Source: JAAFKA01 sp044348925 (GTDB lineage: Bacteria > Bacteroidota > Bacteroidia > Cytophagales > Thermoflexibacteraceae). From it: DNA of 14,883 nt. This document shows, in pieces, positions 6,174 through 14,585 of this stretch. Both the position numbers and the translations under genes were made by a program. The stretch spans positions 1 to 14,883 of the forward strand of contig JBIKRY010000096.1 in the NCBI GenBank assembly GCA_044348925.1, written 5' to 3'. Numbering within the stretch: the stretch's first letter is position 1; every line of letters begins with the position of its first letter. Under the pieces are notes generated by a model. The model did no database searches and had not been told where the DNA came from. It saw only the letters and a program-made list of their open reading frames with translations.

Positions 6174-8222
6174 ATGCAACGCCTATTACTTTTTTGTTTT
6201 TTGTTGTTAAGGACACTTTCTACTTTGGCACAAGTTATCCCAGATTCTGCCCCTTTAGAACCCAGCCAAGTAAGTGAAGGAGATACGGCTTACCTCAATT
6301 CTTATATAAGACGTTCTAAAGTATTTATGCTCGAAAATAATTTGGAACAAGCATTGGTCTTTGGAGTAACCAGTTTGGAAATATCTATTACCTTAGAATA
6401 TAAAAAAGGCAAAGTAGAAAGTTTGACCAATCTCGGTAGAATATCATCTATGATGGGAAAATATGAATTGGCATTAGATTATCAACACCAAGCCCTCGAA
6501 ATTTATGAAGAAACAGGAAATACTGAAGGAATTTTGGAATGTGTGAATGAATTAGCAGATATTCATAACCGTACCAAAGAATATGAACAAGCTATGGAAT
6601 ATAAATTCCAAGCCATAGAATTAGAAAAAAAAATACCCAATAACCACCGTGCCATCGCAAAAAGTCTAACACAAATAGCAGCATTATATGCTGAATTAGG
6701 TAATTACGAATTGGCTTTTAACAAATCTACCGAAGCCGTAAAAATTTTTGAAACCTCTAATGACCGTAAAGGGCTTGGCGAATGTTATAAAGTCTTGGGG
6801 TTGATACACGCAAAATCAAAAACCTATAGACAGGCATTGGAATATTTACGCAAAGCCTTAACCATCAAAGAAAGCATAAAAAATAGCACCGATATTGGCG
6901 AAATCCTTAACAGCATTGGCGATGCCTACAACAATGGTGGAAGTCCACAACAAGCAACTACTTTTTATCAACAAGCATATGACAAAGCACTTGTAGCAGA
7001 TAACAAAAAAGGCATTACAGAATGTTTGATAAAATTAGGAAATAATGCAATAGATATGAAAAAATATGCCGAAGCAAGCAATTATTTGAAACAAGCCTTA
7101 CAAATTGCAGAAAAAATAGAATCTAAAGAAGACATCGATAAATGTTATTTGTACTTATCTACTATTTATGAAAATAACCATAACATAGCAGAAGCACTAA
7201 AATATTACAAACTCTATAACCAATTTCAAAAAGAAATACTCAACGAAAATACCAAGAAAAAAGTCGCAGAAATGCACGAAATCATAGAAACCAATCGTAG
7301 AAAAAAAGAATTGGATACGGAAATACAAAAACAAAAAAATCATAAATTAGAAATTGCAAACGCAAACAAAAGCCGAGATATGTTGCGGGTTATTATAGCT
7401 TTTATTGTTCTTTCGCTATTGGTAGCATTGTTTTTTGTACGACTATACCGCAGAAAAAGTAAACAATTAGCAGCAAGTAATGCCATTATTACCCAAAAAA
7501 ATATTATGATGGAAGACTTAAACAATACCAAAAACAAGTTTTTTTCTATCATAGCACACGACTTGAAAGCACCATTAAATTCTTTAAGTGGGTTTTCTAA
7601 CCTTATTATCAATCATATAGAATATTTGAGCAAAGAAGAAATAAAAATGATGGCAGTAGATTTGGACAAATCTGTACGAAACTTATACGATTTGCTCAAT
7701 AACCTACTCACATGGGCAAGAAGCCAAATGAATACCATAGAATTTAAACCGCAAAATCTATCTATGCACGATATTTTTGCAGATTTGGTCGGCTTAATAG
7801 AATTAAATGCACAAACCAAAAAAATACATATTAATACGAATTTACCTGAAGACATTATTGTTTTTGCAGATGATAATGCCTTGAAAACTATTCTTCGAAA
7901 TTTAGCCTCCAATGCCTTAAAATTTACGCCTGAAGGTGGAATTATTACGCTAAGTGCCAAAAATTATGACCAAAACTATGTACAAATAGCCGTAAATGAC
8001 ACAGGAGTAGGTATGGACGCAATTACAATGACCAAAATATTTAGAATAGATAGCAAACACAGCACTAAAGGAACACAAGGAGAAGGTGGCACAGGATTAG
8101 GATTGCTACTCTGTAAAGAATTTGCCGAAAAAAATGGTGGCACAATAAGCGTAGAAAGTATTGTCGAAGTAGGAACTACCTTCAAAGTTCTATTGCCAAA
8201 AGGCGAAAATAAAACAGCTTAA
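6174..8222 (+). CDS. TPR-containing sensor histidine kinase
   Basis: A 682-aa membrane kinase. In order: signal peptide (1-19, ending TLAQ); about seven TPR units (roughly 45-350, spaced about 40 residues with repeated A-L-x-Y/F-x-x-x-A-L helices), expected in the periplasm; a coiled-coil-like charged stretch (360-400); one membrane helix (about 403-423); a HisKA domain with FSIIAHDLKAPLNSL (457-471, phospho-acceptor His462); and a HATPase_c domain with N-box NLASNALKF (576-584), G1 DTGVGMD (609-615) and G2 GGTGLGLLL (638-646). Autophosphorylation residues are all present. No response regulator gene adjoins it and no receiver domain is fused, so it is an orphan kinase. I find no convincing promoter in the 190-bp upstream gap. 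The ligand is unknown. Confidence 0.95.
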   Translation: MQRLLLFCFLLLRTLSTLAQVIPDSAPLEPSQVSEGDTAYLNSYIRRSKVFMLENNLEQALVFGVTSLEISITLEYKKGKVESLTNLGRISSMMGKYELALDYQHQALEIYEETGNTEGILECVNELADIHNRTKEYEQAMEYKFQAIELEKKIPNNHRAIAKSLTQIAALYAELGNYELAFNKSTEAVKIFETSNDRKGLGECYKVLGLIHAKSKTYRQALEYLRKALTIKESIKNSTDIGEILNSIGDAYNNGGSPQQATTFYQQAYDKALVADNKKGITECLIKLGNNAIDMKKYAEASNYLKQALQIAEKIESKEDIDKCYLYLSTIYENNHNIAEALKYYKLYNQFQKEILNENTKKKVAEMHEIIETNRRKKELDTEIQKQKNHKLEIANANKSRDMLRVIIAFIVLSLLVALFFVRLYRRKSKQLAASNAIITQKNIMMEDLNNTKNKFFSIIAHDLKAPLNSLSGFSNLIINHIEYLSKEEIKMMAVDLDKSVRNLYDLLNNLLTWARSQMNTIEFKPQNLSMHDIFADLVGLIELNAQTKKIHINTNLPEDIIVFADDNALKTILRNLASNALKFTPEGGIITLSAKNYDQNYVQIAVNDTGVGMDAITMTKIFRIDSKHSTKGTQGEGGTGLGLLLCKEFAEKNGGTISVESIVEVGTTFKVLLPKGENKTA

Positions 8223-8223
8223 C

Positions 8224-8263
8224 AAAGTATAAAATTACTTTATTTTTATTTTATTTTTATTTT
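8224..8263 (+). terminator. Weak terminator candidate after the histidine kinase
   Basis: AAAGTA-TAAAAT-TACTTT (8224-8241) followed by an interrupted T-rich tract (ATTTTTATTTTATTTTTATTTT). The stem is short and AT-rich, so support is modest. Confidence 0.4.
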
Positions 8264-8354
8264 GGAACTTTGCTAAACTTTGCTTTATATTACTCTTACA
8301 TTTAATCTTGTTTGAATGTGGGCAATATTTATGGGTAATAAAAATACATAACTT

Positions 8355-9002
8355 ATGAAAATTTTATTGATAGCCTTGCTACTCTCTTTTTGTACCTGCG
8401 AAGGACTAAAAGCACAAGAAGAAGATACAGACAAACCTCGTTTTCGAATGACAGATGCCGTTTCAGACCCGCAATGTGCAGACTATGGTACTAAGTTTGA
8501 ACGTGGATATGTTACTGCTCCCAAAAACAAATGGGTAAATGTGATGATATATTTTCAAAAAAAAGATGGAACTTTTGTAAACCGTTTTTTTAGCAGAGAA
8601 GGAACTGGATTTATCAACCTAAATTTGGCTGATTGTAATTTTACAGGAAATTACTACGCCTATCTATGTTATGCAGCAGACCAAACCTGCAAATTTCCAA
8701 CCAAAGAACAAGTACAAACAAAACACAAAGAAATACAAATTTCTAAACAACCACAATGTAAAATAACTCGTGTGCTACCCTACAAATGTGAAGGCGTAAC
8801 AGGTGCAAACTTTGAATCGGCATTTGTATATTCGCCAACAGGAGGAGAAATAGAAATAACTCTGTTTTTGGAAAGAAAAAATGGAGATTGGAGAAAAAAA
8901 CACTACACCTTTTATGGAACAGGACTACTAATGCTAAACATAAAAGATTGTGAACTTAGTGGAAAATATAAAATTAATGTAAGTTACGCAAAACAAAATT
9001 AA
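8355..9002 (+). CDS. Secreted protein with two copies of an unrecognised domain
   Basis: A 215-aa protein with a signal peptide (MKILLIALLLSFCTCEGLKA, then Gln21). The mature part contains an internal duplication of about 75 residues: copy 1 about 39-107 and copy 2 about 133-211. Aligned landmarks are PQC (39-41; 133-135), FERGYVTAP against FESAFVYSP (48-56; 153-161), KKDG against RKNG, GTG (83-85; 188-190), and LNLADCNFTGNYY against LNIKDCELSGKYK. The conserved PQC and DC cysteines suggest one disulfide per domain; the beta-rich pattern fits a small sandwich fold. I do not recognise the family. It follows the histidine kinase on the same strand after 132 bp with a possible weak terminator between, so co-transcription is uncertain. 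Export to periplasm or outside is likely. Confidence 0.85.
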   Translation: MKILLIALLLSFCTCEGLKAQEEDTDKPRFRMTDAVSDPQCADYGTKFERGYVTAPKNKWVNVMIYFQKKDGTFVNRFFSREGTGFINLNLADCNFTGNYYAYLCYAADQTCKFPTKEQVQTKHKEIQISKQPQCKITRVLPYKCEGVTGANFESAFVYSPTGGEIEITLFLERKNGDWRKKHYTFYGTGLLMLNIKDCELSGKYKINVSYAKQN

Positions 9003-9071
9003 AAAATAGAAAGAAAACAAAAATAAATACTTCATATTGTTATATTTTTACAAAAAAATATAAAAAAATAA

Positions 9072-9110
9072 CACTAAAAACAATTATTTTAGTGAATTGT
9101 ATTTTATTTT
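9072..9110 (+). terminator. Possible terminator after the secreted duplicated-domain gene
   Basis: CACTAAAA-ACAATTA-TTTTAGTG (9072-9094), a perfect 8-bp stem, followed by AATTGTATTTTATTTTC. A second AT-only hairpin (9040-9063) precedes it. No strong U-run, so modest confidence. Confidence 0.4.
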
Positions 9111-9130
9111 CAAAAAAAAGATAGAATAAA

Positions 9131-9162
9131 TTTGTTTTGTAAAATAATATGTTCTACCTTTG
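9131..9162 (+). promoter_or_regulatory. Promoter of the initiator tRNA gene
   Basis: TTTG (9131-9134), 20-nt spacer, TACCTTTG (9155-9162): both boxes match the Bacteroidota housekeeping consensus exactly. The leader to the tRNA is about 110 nt and holds a tiny 4-codon ATG frame (ATGAAAGTTCAATAA) of doubtful meaning. Confidence 0.85.
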
Positions 9163-9278
9163 TGTAACAATTAGAGAGAAAAGTAAAAAACAAAAATTTA
9201 GAAACGAGGACTCTTATGAAAGTTCAATAAACAATAAAGTAAGTTCATTGTTTGGAAAAAGTTTCAAAATTTAAACAT

Positions 9279-9351
<73 letters not shown>

Positions 9352-9358
9352 CTACATA

Positions 9359-9391
9359 GGTTACTTAAAGCAATTTAAGTAACCTTTTTTT
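9359..9391 (+). terminator. Strong intrinsic terminator after the tRNA
   Basis: GGTTACTTAAA-GCAA-TTTAAGTAACC, a perfect 11-bp stem with a GNRA-type loop, followed by seven T. It starts 7 nt past the tRNA 3' end. Confidence 0.93.
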
Positions 9392-9454
9392 GTGCCAAAA
9401 TAATCAAAATTCCCTACCTACAATTTACAAAACAGGTACTATACGTTTGTGTGC

Positions 9455-9524
9455 ATAGCAATAGCTAAAAAATATATACGAAAAACTAAATAGTTTTTCG
9501 TATATATTTTTTAGCTATTGCTAT
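9455..9524. repeat. Perfect 70-bp palindrome (34-bp arms, 2-bp centre)
   Basis: The arm at 9455-9488, starting ATAGCAATAGCTAAAAAATA, is repeated exactly in reverse complement at 9491-9524 around AA. It lies between the rightward tRNA terminator and the stop of the leftward 511-aa gene (39 bp away), so it may be the terminator of the latter, although no separate T-run follows on either strand. Confidence 0.9.
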
Positions 9525-9563
9525 TATAATTATGTATTTCACAAAATTATTTGCAAGAATTTG

Positions 9564-11099
9564 TTACTTTGCAGGTTCTTTGTCTGTTTCTTTATTTGCA
9601 TTTTTTTGTAAAATCAAATCAGGTTGTTGTTGCAAAAATGCCTCTGCTTGTTTTCTTTTTTCCATCAAATCGCAAGGATAGCCAAATAAACAACCATCAA
9701 TAATTTTTTTGCTTACTTCTGGTGGCACCATACTTTCCCAGCCATCTATTCCTCCCCTAATCATTGCCAGCACGTGGTCAGAAATAATGTGCATAAAGTC
9801 TGTACGAAACCCTTTAAGGTCTGCAATTTTTTGGTTTGCAATCAAAAACTCAAACAAATCTATCTGATGTGGTGGCAATTTGAATTTGTCTATGTTATAA
9901 ATTTCGCCATTTTCTCGTTGATATGGGTACACATATACCTTGATATAGTGCATAAATAATTGACTAAATGCTTCCAAAATTCCACCTTTCAAACTTGTAT
10001 AATATTTTTCGTGGAAAATACTTTCCAAGTTGAAAATTCCCATCACAATACCTATTTTTTTCTTAGTTAATTGTGCCAAATAACTCACCAAACGGTGGTA
10101 TTCGTGGTAATTTGAAATCATTACCGTTTGCCCCATCGAGCATAGAATATCTACCCTATCCAAAAAATCTTTTTCGTCAATATCTGTATGGGCTGCTTTT
10201 AGGTCGTGTAAGGTAAGTTCGGCTAATACAACGGTATGTTTTCGTTCTTCTTCGGGCAAATCCTCCATAAATTGATGTGTTCCCGTCTGTAACATATCCA
10301 CATTTACATGGGTTACAGGTCTAAAACGACCTCGCAAAACCAGAATATTTTTCTTGTATAAAGATTCTGTTGGTTGTAAGGTATCGCCATTTGGGTCAAA
10401 CATAGTAGCTTCGGTAAGTCCATGTTTTACTAATTGCAGGCTCAATAGTCGGTTATCAAACTTGAATATTCCATCAAAATCGTGTCCTTCGAGGCGTATC
10501 ATATCTATTTCTACTCTATCTCTCGACAGACCATCTAATAATGATTTTAGGAATTTTTCGGGGTCATCTTTATAAAAATAGCAAGCATACAATAAGTTTA
10601 CGCCTAATATGCCACAGGCTTGTTGTTGGGCGAGGGTTTCTTTGTCGTGCATACGGACATGAATAACCGCATCATTGGGTTTGGTGCGAGGGGTAAGTTG
10701 GAATCTTACCCCCATCCAACCGTGTCCTTGATTGGTGCGTTGATAGTTGATAGCAACTACAGTATTTGCATACGCAAAAAACGTGGTATTTTCGCCTCTC
10801 TCCTCGTCCAATCGCAGTTCTAACAAGCTATATTCTTTGGTAATCATTTTGTCTAATCGTGGCTCACAGACATATCTACCACTTTCTTCTTCCCCATAAA
10901 TCGCATTACTAAACGTCATATCGTATGCCGACATGGTTTTGGCAATAGTTCCCGAAGCACCGCCAGCTTTAAAGAAAAAAGAGGCTACTTCTTGACCTGC
11001 ACCAATTTCGGCAAATGAACCATAGATTTTTCGTTCCAGATTTATTTTTAAGGCTTTCTGCCTTGTACTTAGGGTTTGTTCTTCATCTATTATCGACAT
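9564..11099 (-). CDS. Conserved uncharacterised 511-aa cytoplasmic protein
   Basis: I recognise a long protein well conserved in Bacteroidota but without firm function; homologues carry conflicting labels in memory (TonB-dependent receptor, nicotinate-nucleotide adenylyltransferase) that the sequence does not support. There is no signal peptide, no membrane segment and no beta-barrel pattern. Strongly family-like segments are FAEIGAGQEVA (29-39), FKAGGASGTIAKTMSAYD (43-60), GHGWMGVRFQ (125-134), GILGVNLLYACYF (about 163-175), RGRFRPVTHVNVDML (about 257-271), DEKDFLDRVDILCSMGQTVMIS (from about 313) and ESMVPP (about 463-468). The C-terminal 40 residues are Gln/Lys/Glu-rich and probably disordered. 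It is monocistronic and leftward; its 5' leader contains a large hairpin. Start ATG at 11099 is the first in the frame. Confidence 0.85.
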   Translation of the reverse strand: MSIIDEEQTLSTRQKALKINLERKIYGSFAEIGAGQEVASFFFKAGGASGTIAKTMSAYDMTFSNAIYGEEESGRYVCEPRLDKMITKEYSLLELRLDEERGENTTFFAYANTVVAINYQRTNQGHGWMGVRFQLTPRTKPNDAVIHVRMHDKETLAQQQACGILGVNLLYACYFYKDDPEKFLKSLLDGLSRDRVEIDMIRLEGHDFDGIFKFDNRLLSLQLVKHGLTEATMFDPNGDTLQPTESLYKKNILVLRGRFRPVTHVNVDMLQTGTHQFMEDLPEEERKHTVVLAELTLHDLKAAHTDIDEKDFLDRVDILCSMGQTVMISNYHEYHRLVSYLAQLTKKKIGIVMGIFNLESIFHEKYYTSLKGGILEAFSQLFMHYIKVYVYPYQRENGEIYNIDKFKLPPHQIDLFEFLIANQKIADLKGFRTDFMHIISDHVLAMIRGGIDGWESMVPPEVSKKIIDGCLFGYPCDLMEKRKQAEAFLQQQPDLILQKNANKETDKEPAK

Positions 11100-11106
11100 A
11101 CAAAGA

Positions 11107-11126
11107 GTTGTTTTGGGTTGTTTTGG
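11107..11126. repeat. Tandem decamer in the leader of the 511-aa gene
   Basis: GTTGTTTTGG occurs twice in perfect tandem, followed by a degenerate third (CTTGGTTTTG). It lies immediately upstream of the 511-aa start codon and partly forms one arm of the adjacent hairpin. Confidence 0.6.
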
Positions 11127-11183
11127 CTTGGTTTTGCTAATGTATAAAGTTTATTAGCAAATAACAAGCCTTTTTTTATTTTT
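11125..11183 (+). terminator. Terminator-like hairpin antisense to the 511-aa gene leader
   Basis: GGCTTG + TTTGCTAAT (11125-11141) pairs with ATTAGCAAA + CAAGCC (11153-11170), 15 pairs with a small internal asymmetry, and on the plus strand is followed by TTTTTTTATTTTTTAT. The shape and U-tract point to rightward termination, yet no rightward gene precedes it after the tRNA unit. On the minus strand it would be a stable 5' UTR hairpin of the 511-aa gene. Confidence 0.65.
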
Positions 11184-11258
11184 TATAGACTGTTTCTATT
11201 TGACAAAATAAAATTAGCTAATTTTTAAAAAAAATAATTTTAAAATTAAATCTACGAT

Positions 11259-11355
11259 TAATAAGACAAATTTAAAGTGCATTCGCCTTCAAACGAATGA
11301 ATTGATTAACAAGCAATTCGCCTGAAGGCGAATGTACATTTATTATGTCTTATTA
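11259..11355. repeat. 97-bp near-palindrome, second copy of the dispersed repeat family
   Basis: The outer arms TAATAAGACA... (11259-11287) and their complement (11327-11355) match at 24 of 29; inside are two inverted ATTCGCCTTC units (11281-11304 and 11314-11333) around a 9-bp loop. The unit is the same as in the element at 2797-2964. It occupies most of the divergent gap (11100-11423) between the 511-aa gene and the restriction-modification gene; otherwise that gap holds only the hairpin above and a 6-bp inverted repeat (CAAGTT/AACTTG, 11386-11405). I see no strong promoter for the rightward gene. Confidence 0.8.
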
Positions 11356-11423
11356 CTTAATCTTTCAAAAAAAACTATAGGTTATCAAGTTTTTTTACGA
11401 ACTTGCACCAAATTATTCAATCT

Positions 11424-14400
11424 ATGCTTTCTATTCAAAATCTAAAAGACCTTTGGAAAAAAGAAAAATCGGCTTACCAAACTCAAGAAATTGGGAGTGG
11501 CGTGCAACTTTTTGTAAAAAAACTGTTGCAATGTTCCGAAATATTCAATTTACGAGAGGGAAACCTTAGCACAAAAGACGAAAACCGTAGCAACGAATTT
11601 TTGGAAGAAAAAGCAAAAAAGTCTAAACGTGCTGATGTAATTATTTATGTAGATGAACAAATAATTGTGCCAATGGAAATAGAGAGGTTTGGTAATATAG
11701 AAATTGGCGAAAAGCAACTTTTTCAGTATCAATTAGTCTGGGATAAGAAAACAGGAATTTTGACTGATGGCTATGAATGGTGGTTTTATATTGGCAAAGT
11801 ACCTATTAAAAAATTCACTTTAACGCAGATTTTAGAAGAAACTACACTGTTTTTAGAGTTTTGGAAAGAATATACACAACCTCTGAACTATTATTTAGGC
11901 TTTTTTCGCCCCCCAACCCCCGAAGGGGGAGTAAAAACTCCAATCACTGAAGATGATTTGAATAATGAAGAAAATCGTCAAAATTTCTTTACAGATATTA
12001 CAACTTTAATAAATAGTTTTAGAAATAAATTGCGTTTAAAAGAATACTTCGAAACTTCTGATGACAAAGCAAGTATAGAAATTACTTATGCTTATCTCAT
12101 TCAATTTATTTTGTATAAAACCTTAGCAGACAATAGTTTTGGAGATTTTAAAGTAGATTTTGAACAAAGAATCACAAGAATTGAGCAAAACCTTACAAGC
12201 AATACATACAGTAGTATTTTAGTGGTAACAAAAGCAATTAGCGGAATTGTATCTAAAAATGTTTACAGACCTTTTAAGGCAGAACAAGAAATTATTAACG
12301 AAAAATTAGAGGAAATTTTGACCAAACCTAACGAAGAATTAGCAGATGTTACGGCTTGGTTAGATATTTTTGTGTTTATCAAACGGTATTCCTTTGCTAA
12401 TATTCGCAATGAAATTTTTGGTTTTATCTACGAAAATTACCTCAAACAACTGTATGATGAAAATTTAGGGCAATATTTTACGCCTCCCGAAGTTACAGAT
12501 TTTATGCTTGACGAACTTGGTTATCTAGGCAAAGAATTAGCAGAAAATAGCGAAAAAGATAAAATTTCTATCATTGACCCATCTTGTGGCAGTGGTACTT
12601 TTCTATACAGTGCGGTGCGAAATATCATTGAAAGTCAAGAAAATGCAAGCCTAACAGGTGTAAAAAGTAGAGAAATTAGTAAAAAAATAGAAAATTTAGT
12701 CAATGAAAATGTTTTTGGGCTTGATGTGTCGGCTTTTCCTTTGTATTTGGCAGAAATGGGAATTATTATGCGAATGTTGCCTTTTATTATTGCCGAAAAT
12801 TATACCAATCCTTTGGAGAAAAAAATTAAGGTTTTTAAGACAAAAGATAGTATTGCAGAATTTTTGGATACTGCGGTAAAAAATACGTTGTATGATGTGC
12901 AAAAGCAACAAATTAAGAGCAAAGGACAAATGAGTTTGGATTTTAGTAGCATTAATCTTGACTATAAAAGTCATATTCGAGATGCCGATAATTTGAAAGA
13001 ATTGAAGCAAAGCCTTGAAAATCAACCAAATATAGACAGATATAGGTTTGATTATGTTATTGGAAATCCGCCTTATGTTTCTTACAATGAAAGTTCTTCG
13101 CAAAAAGTATTATTTTTTGAGTTTATCAAAGAGAAAAAAGTAAAATTAAGTGATGTTTATGGAATAAACTTACATAGCATTCCGAACAGTCCTAAGAAAT
13201 ATGCACCCAAACCAAACTTGTATGCTTTCTTCATTTCATTAGGTTTGGGTTTGTTAAAAGAAGGTGGAAAATTATGTTATATTATTCCACAAACCATACT
13301 TACTGAGCCTGATTATGACGTTTTGCGGTATCATTTATCGAATTATTGCACCGTTGAAAAGTTGATAATTTTCAAATCTAAAATGTTTATTGGGCGTGGT
13401 TTAAAGCAAAATAGAACCGTTGCAACGTCAAGTATTATTTTGGTTTTGAAAAAATCTATGCCTTTGCCCACACACGAAACAGAGATTATTTGCTATTTGG
13501 ATAGCAAAGATACTATTGATGAATGTTTAGAAAATATTAGGCAAAATAAAAAAACAAACCGTTTTAAAATTCCACAAGAAAAATTAAGAACAAATGTTCG
13601 TAATTGGAATTTTTTAAAGTCAGATGCTGATTTTATAGATTTTTATGACAATTATCAACAAAATACGCAGGAATTTGCCATTTATGCAACACATAAAGTT
13701 ACAGAACACAGTTTTGGGCATCGTTTTTATTTTGATGGTGGTGTTGTTTTAGACGAAAATTTAATAACAGGAACTAATATTAACAATACAAATGAATATG
13801 AAATTGTAGATAATGTGAATACAAAAAGATTTAATTTGAGTGTAAATCATCAATATTACGACATTGAAAAACCTATTGAGTTGTTGCAAGGCAGTCAAGG
13901 CTTAACAGTTTTTAAACAAGAATATAAAATCATTTGGCGTAAACTTTTTGCAAAACATTTTCACTTTTCTGATAGAAAATTGATTTTGCAAGGCAATAAT
14001 TATTTGGGTATTTTTTCAAATCATAAAGAAGAATTATTTTATCTTTTTGCTTTGCTAAATTCGCCAATTACTATGCAAATAATGAAAGGATTTTTTATGC
14101 TTGATGATGAAAAATATGGTATGTTTATGACTTTAACACGCATAAAAAACTTCATTCGTGTTCCAATTATTACATCTGAAAATCAAGCTATAAAAACTAA
14201 ATTAATTTCACTTTCACAAGATTTATTAAATCTCGAAAACGTAAAACTTGGTGATTTTGTAGATTTTAAAAATGTAATGATGCAAAAATTTGATAAAATA
14301 GAAGTTCAAAATGACTTTCTATTGCTAATTAATGGAGAAAATATAACGAAATGTAAAATCAAAAAAGCTAAGGAATTGGTAGCTAATTTTGTAGAAAAAA

Positions 14401-14585
14401 CAGAATGGCAAGTCGGAGAAATTAGTTTACAAATCCTCAAAAATCAAATTGTTATTGATGAAACAAGGCAGACAGAAATTATTGAAGAAATGAATAAATT
14501 AGTTTTTTGTTTGTATTTTAATGTGCAAATGGCTGATTTACAAGATAATAGGTTTTATCAATATTTGGAAAATGCAAAGAAATAA
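11424..14585 (+). CDS. Type IIG-like restriction-modification enzyme (nuclease + N6-adenine methylase + TaqI-like specificity)
   Basis: A 1053-aa single-chain enzyme. N-terminal PD-(D/E)XK-like nuclease: RADVIIYVDEQ (69-79, D71), PMEIERFGNIEIGEKQLFQYQ (83-103, acids E85 and E87, an ExE rather than ExK form), then DGYEWW. Helical linker to about 340. N6-adenine methylase: LGQYFTPPEV (348-357, motif X), IIDPSCGSGTFL (383-394, AdoMet-binding motif I), FGLDVSAFPLYLAEMG (431-446), catalytic NPPYVS (548-553, motif IV). The C-terminal target-recognition region resembles TaqI_C (IIWRKLFAKHFHFSDRKLIL, then NSPITMQIMKG). It would methylate and cut at one site, with the recognition sequence unpredictable by eye. 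A GC-rich PPTPEGG insertion sits at 162-173. I prefer ATG at 11424 to the TTG at 11403. The next methylase gene overlaps its end by 14 nt. Confidence 0.88.
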   Translation: MLSIQNLKDLWKKEKSAYQTQEIGSGVQLFVKKLLQCSEIFNLREGNLSTKDENRSNEFLEEKAKKSKRADVIIYVDEQIIVPMEIERFGNIEIGEKQLFQYQLVWDKKTGILTDGYEWWFYIGKVPIKKFTLTQILEETTLFLEFWKEYTQPLNYYLGFFRPPTPEGGVKTPITEDDLNNEENRQNFFTDITTLINSFRNKLRLKEYFETSDDKASIEITYAYLIQFILYKTLADNSFGDFKVDFEQRITRIEQNLTSNTYSSILVVTKAISGIVSKNVYRPFKAEQEIINEKLEEILTKPNEELADVTAWLDIFVFIKRYSFANIRNEIFGFIYENYLKQLYDENLGQYFTPPEVTDFMLDELGYLGKELAENSEKDKISIIDPSCGSGTFLYSAVRNIIESQENASLTGVKSREISKKIENLVNENVFGLDVSAFPLYLAEMGIIMRMLPFIIAENYTNPLEKKIKVFKTKDSIAEFLDTAVKNTLYDVQKQQIKSKGQMSLDFSSINLDYKSHIRDADNLKELKQSLENQPNIDRYRFDYVIGNPPYVSYNESSSQKVLFFEFIKEKKVKLSDVYGINLHSIPNSPKKYAPKPNLYAFFISLGLGLLKEGGKLCYIIPQTILTEPDYDVLRYHLSNYCTVEKLIIFKSKMFIGRGLKQNRTVATSSIILVLKKSMPLPTHETEIICYLDSKDTIDECLENIRQNKKTNRFKIPQEKLRTNVRNWNFLKSDADFIDFYDNYQQNTQEFAIYATHKVTEHSFGHRFYFDGGVVLDENLITGTNINNTNEYEIVDNVNTKRFNLSVNHQYYDIEKPIELLQGSQGLTVFKQEYKIIWRKLFAKHFHFSDRKLILQGNNYLGIFSNHKEELFYLFALLNSPITMQIMKGFFMLDDEKYGMFMTLTRIKNFIRVPIITSENQAIKTKLISLSQDLLNLENVKLGDFVDFKNVMMQKFDKIEVQNDFLLLINGENITKCKIKKAKELVANFVEKTEWQVGEISLQILKNQIVIDETRQTEIIEEMNKLVFCLYFNVQMADLQDNRFYQYLENAKK
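11907..11942 (+). repeat. In-frame GC-rich palindromic insertion encoding RPPTPEGGVKTP
   Basis: CCCCC-GAA-GGGGG (11917-11929), preceded by a second C6 run, stands out sharply in an AT-rich gene. It encodes R-PPTPEGG-V-K-T-P between the nuclease domain and the methylase region. This string resembles a dispersed Bacteroidota repeat often seen inside reading frames; it keeps the frame open here. Confidence 0.75.

Noticed and set aside
11403..11423. TTG start for the restriction-modification enzyme
   Set aside because: An ATG 21 nt downstream precedes the first conserved-looking residues, TTG starts are uncommon in this phylum, and the TTG lies within a small inverted repeat.
12696..13103. 135-aa minus-strand open frame within the methylase
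   Set aside because: Low-complexity translation of AT-rich coding DNA on the opposite strand, covering methylase motifs of the real gene.
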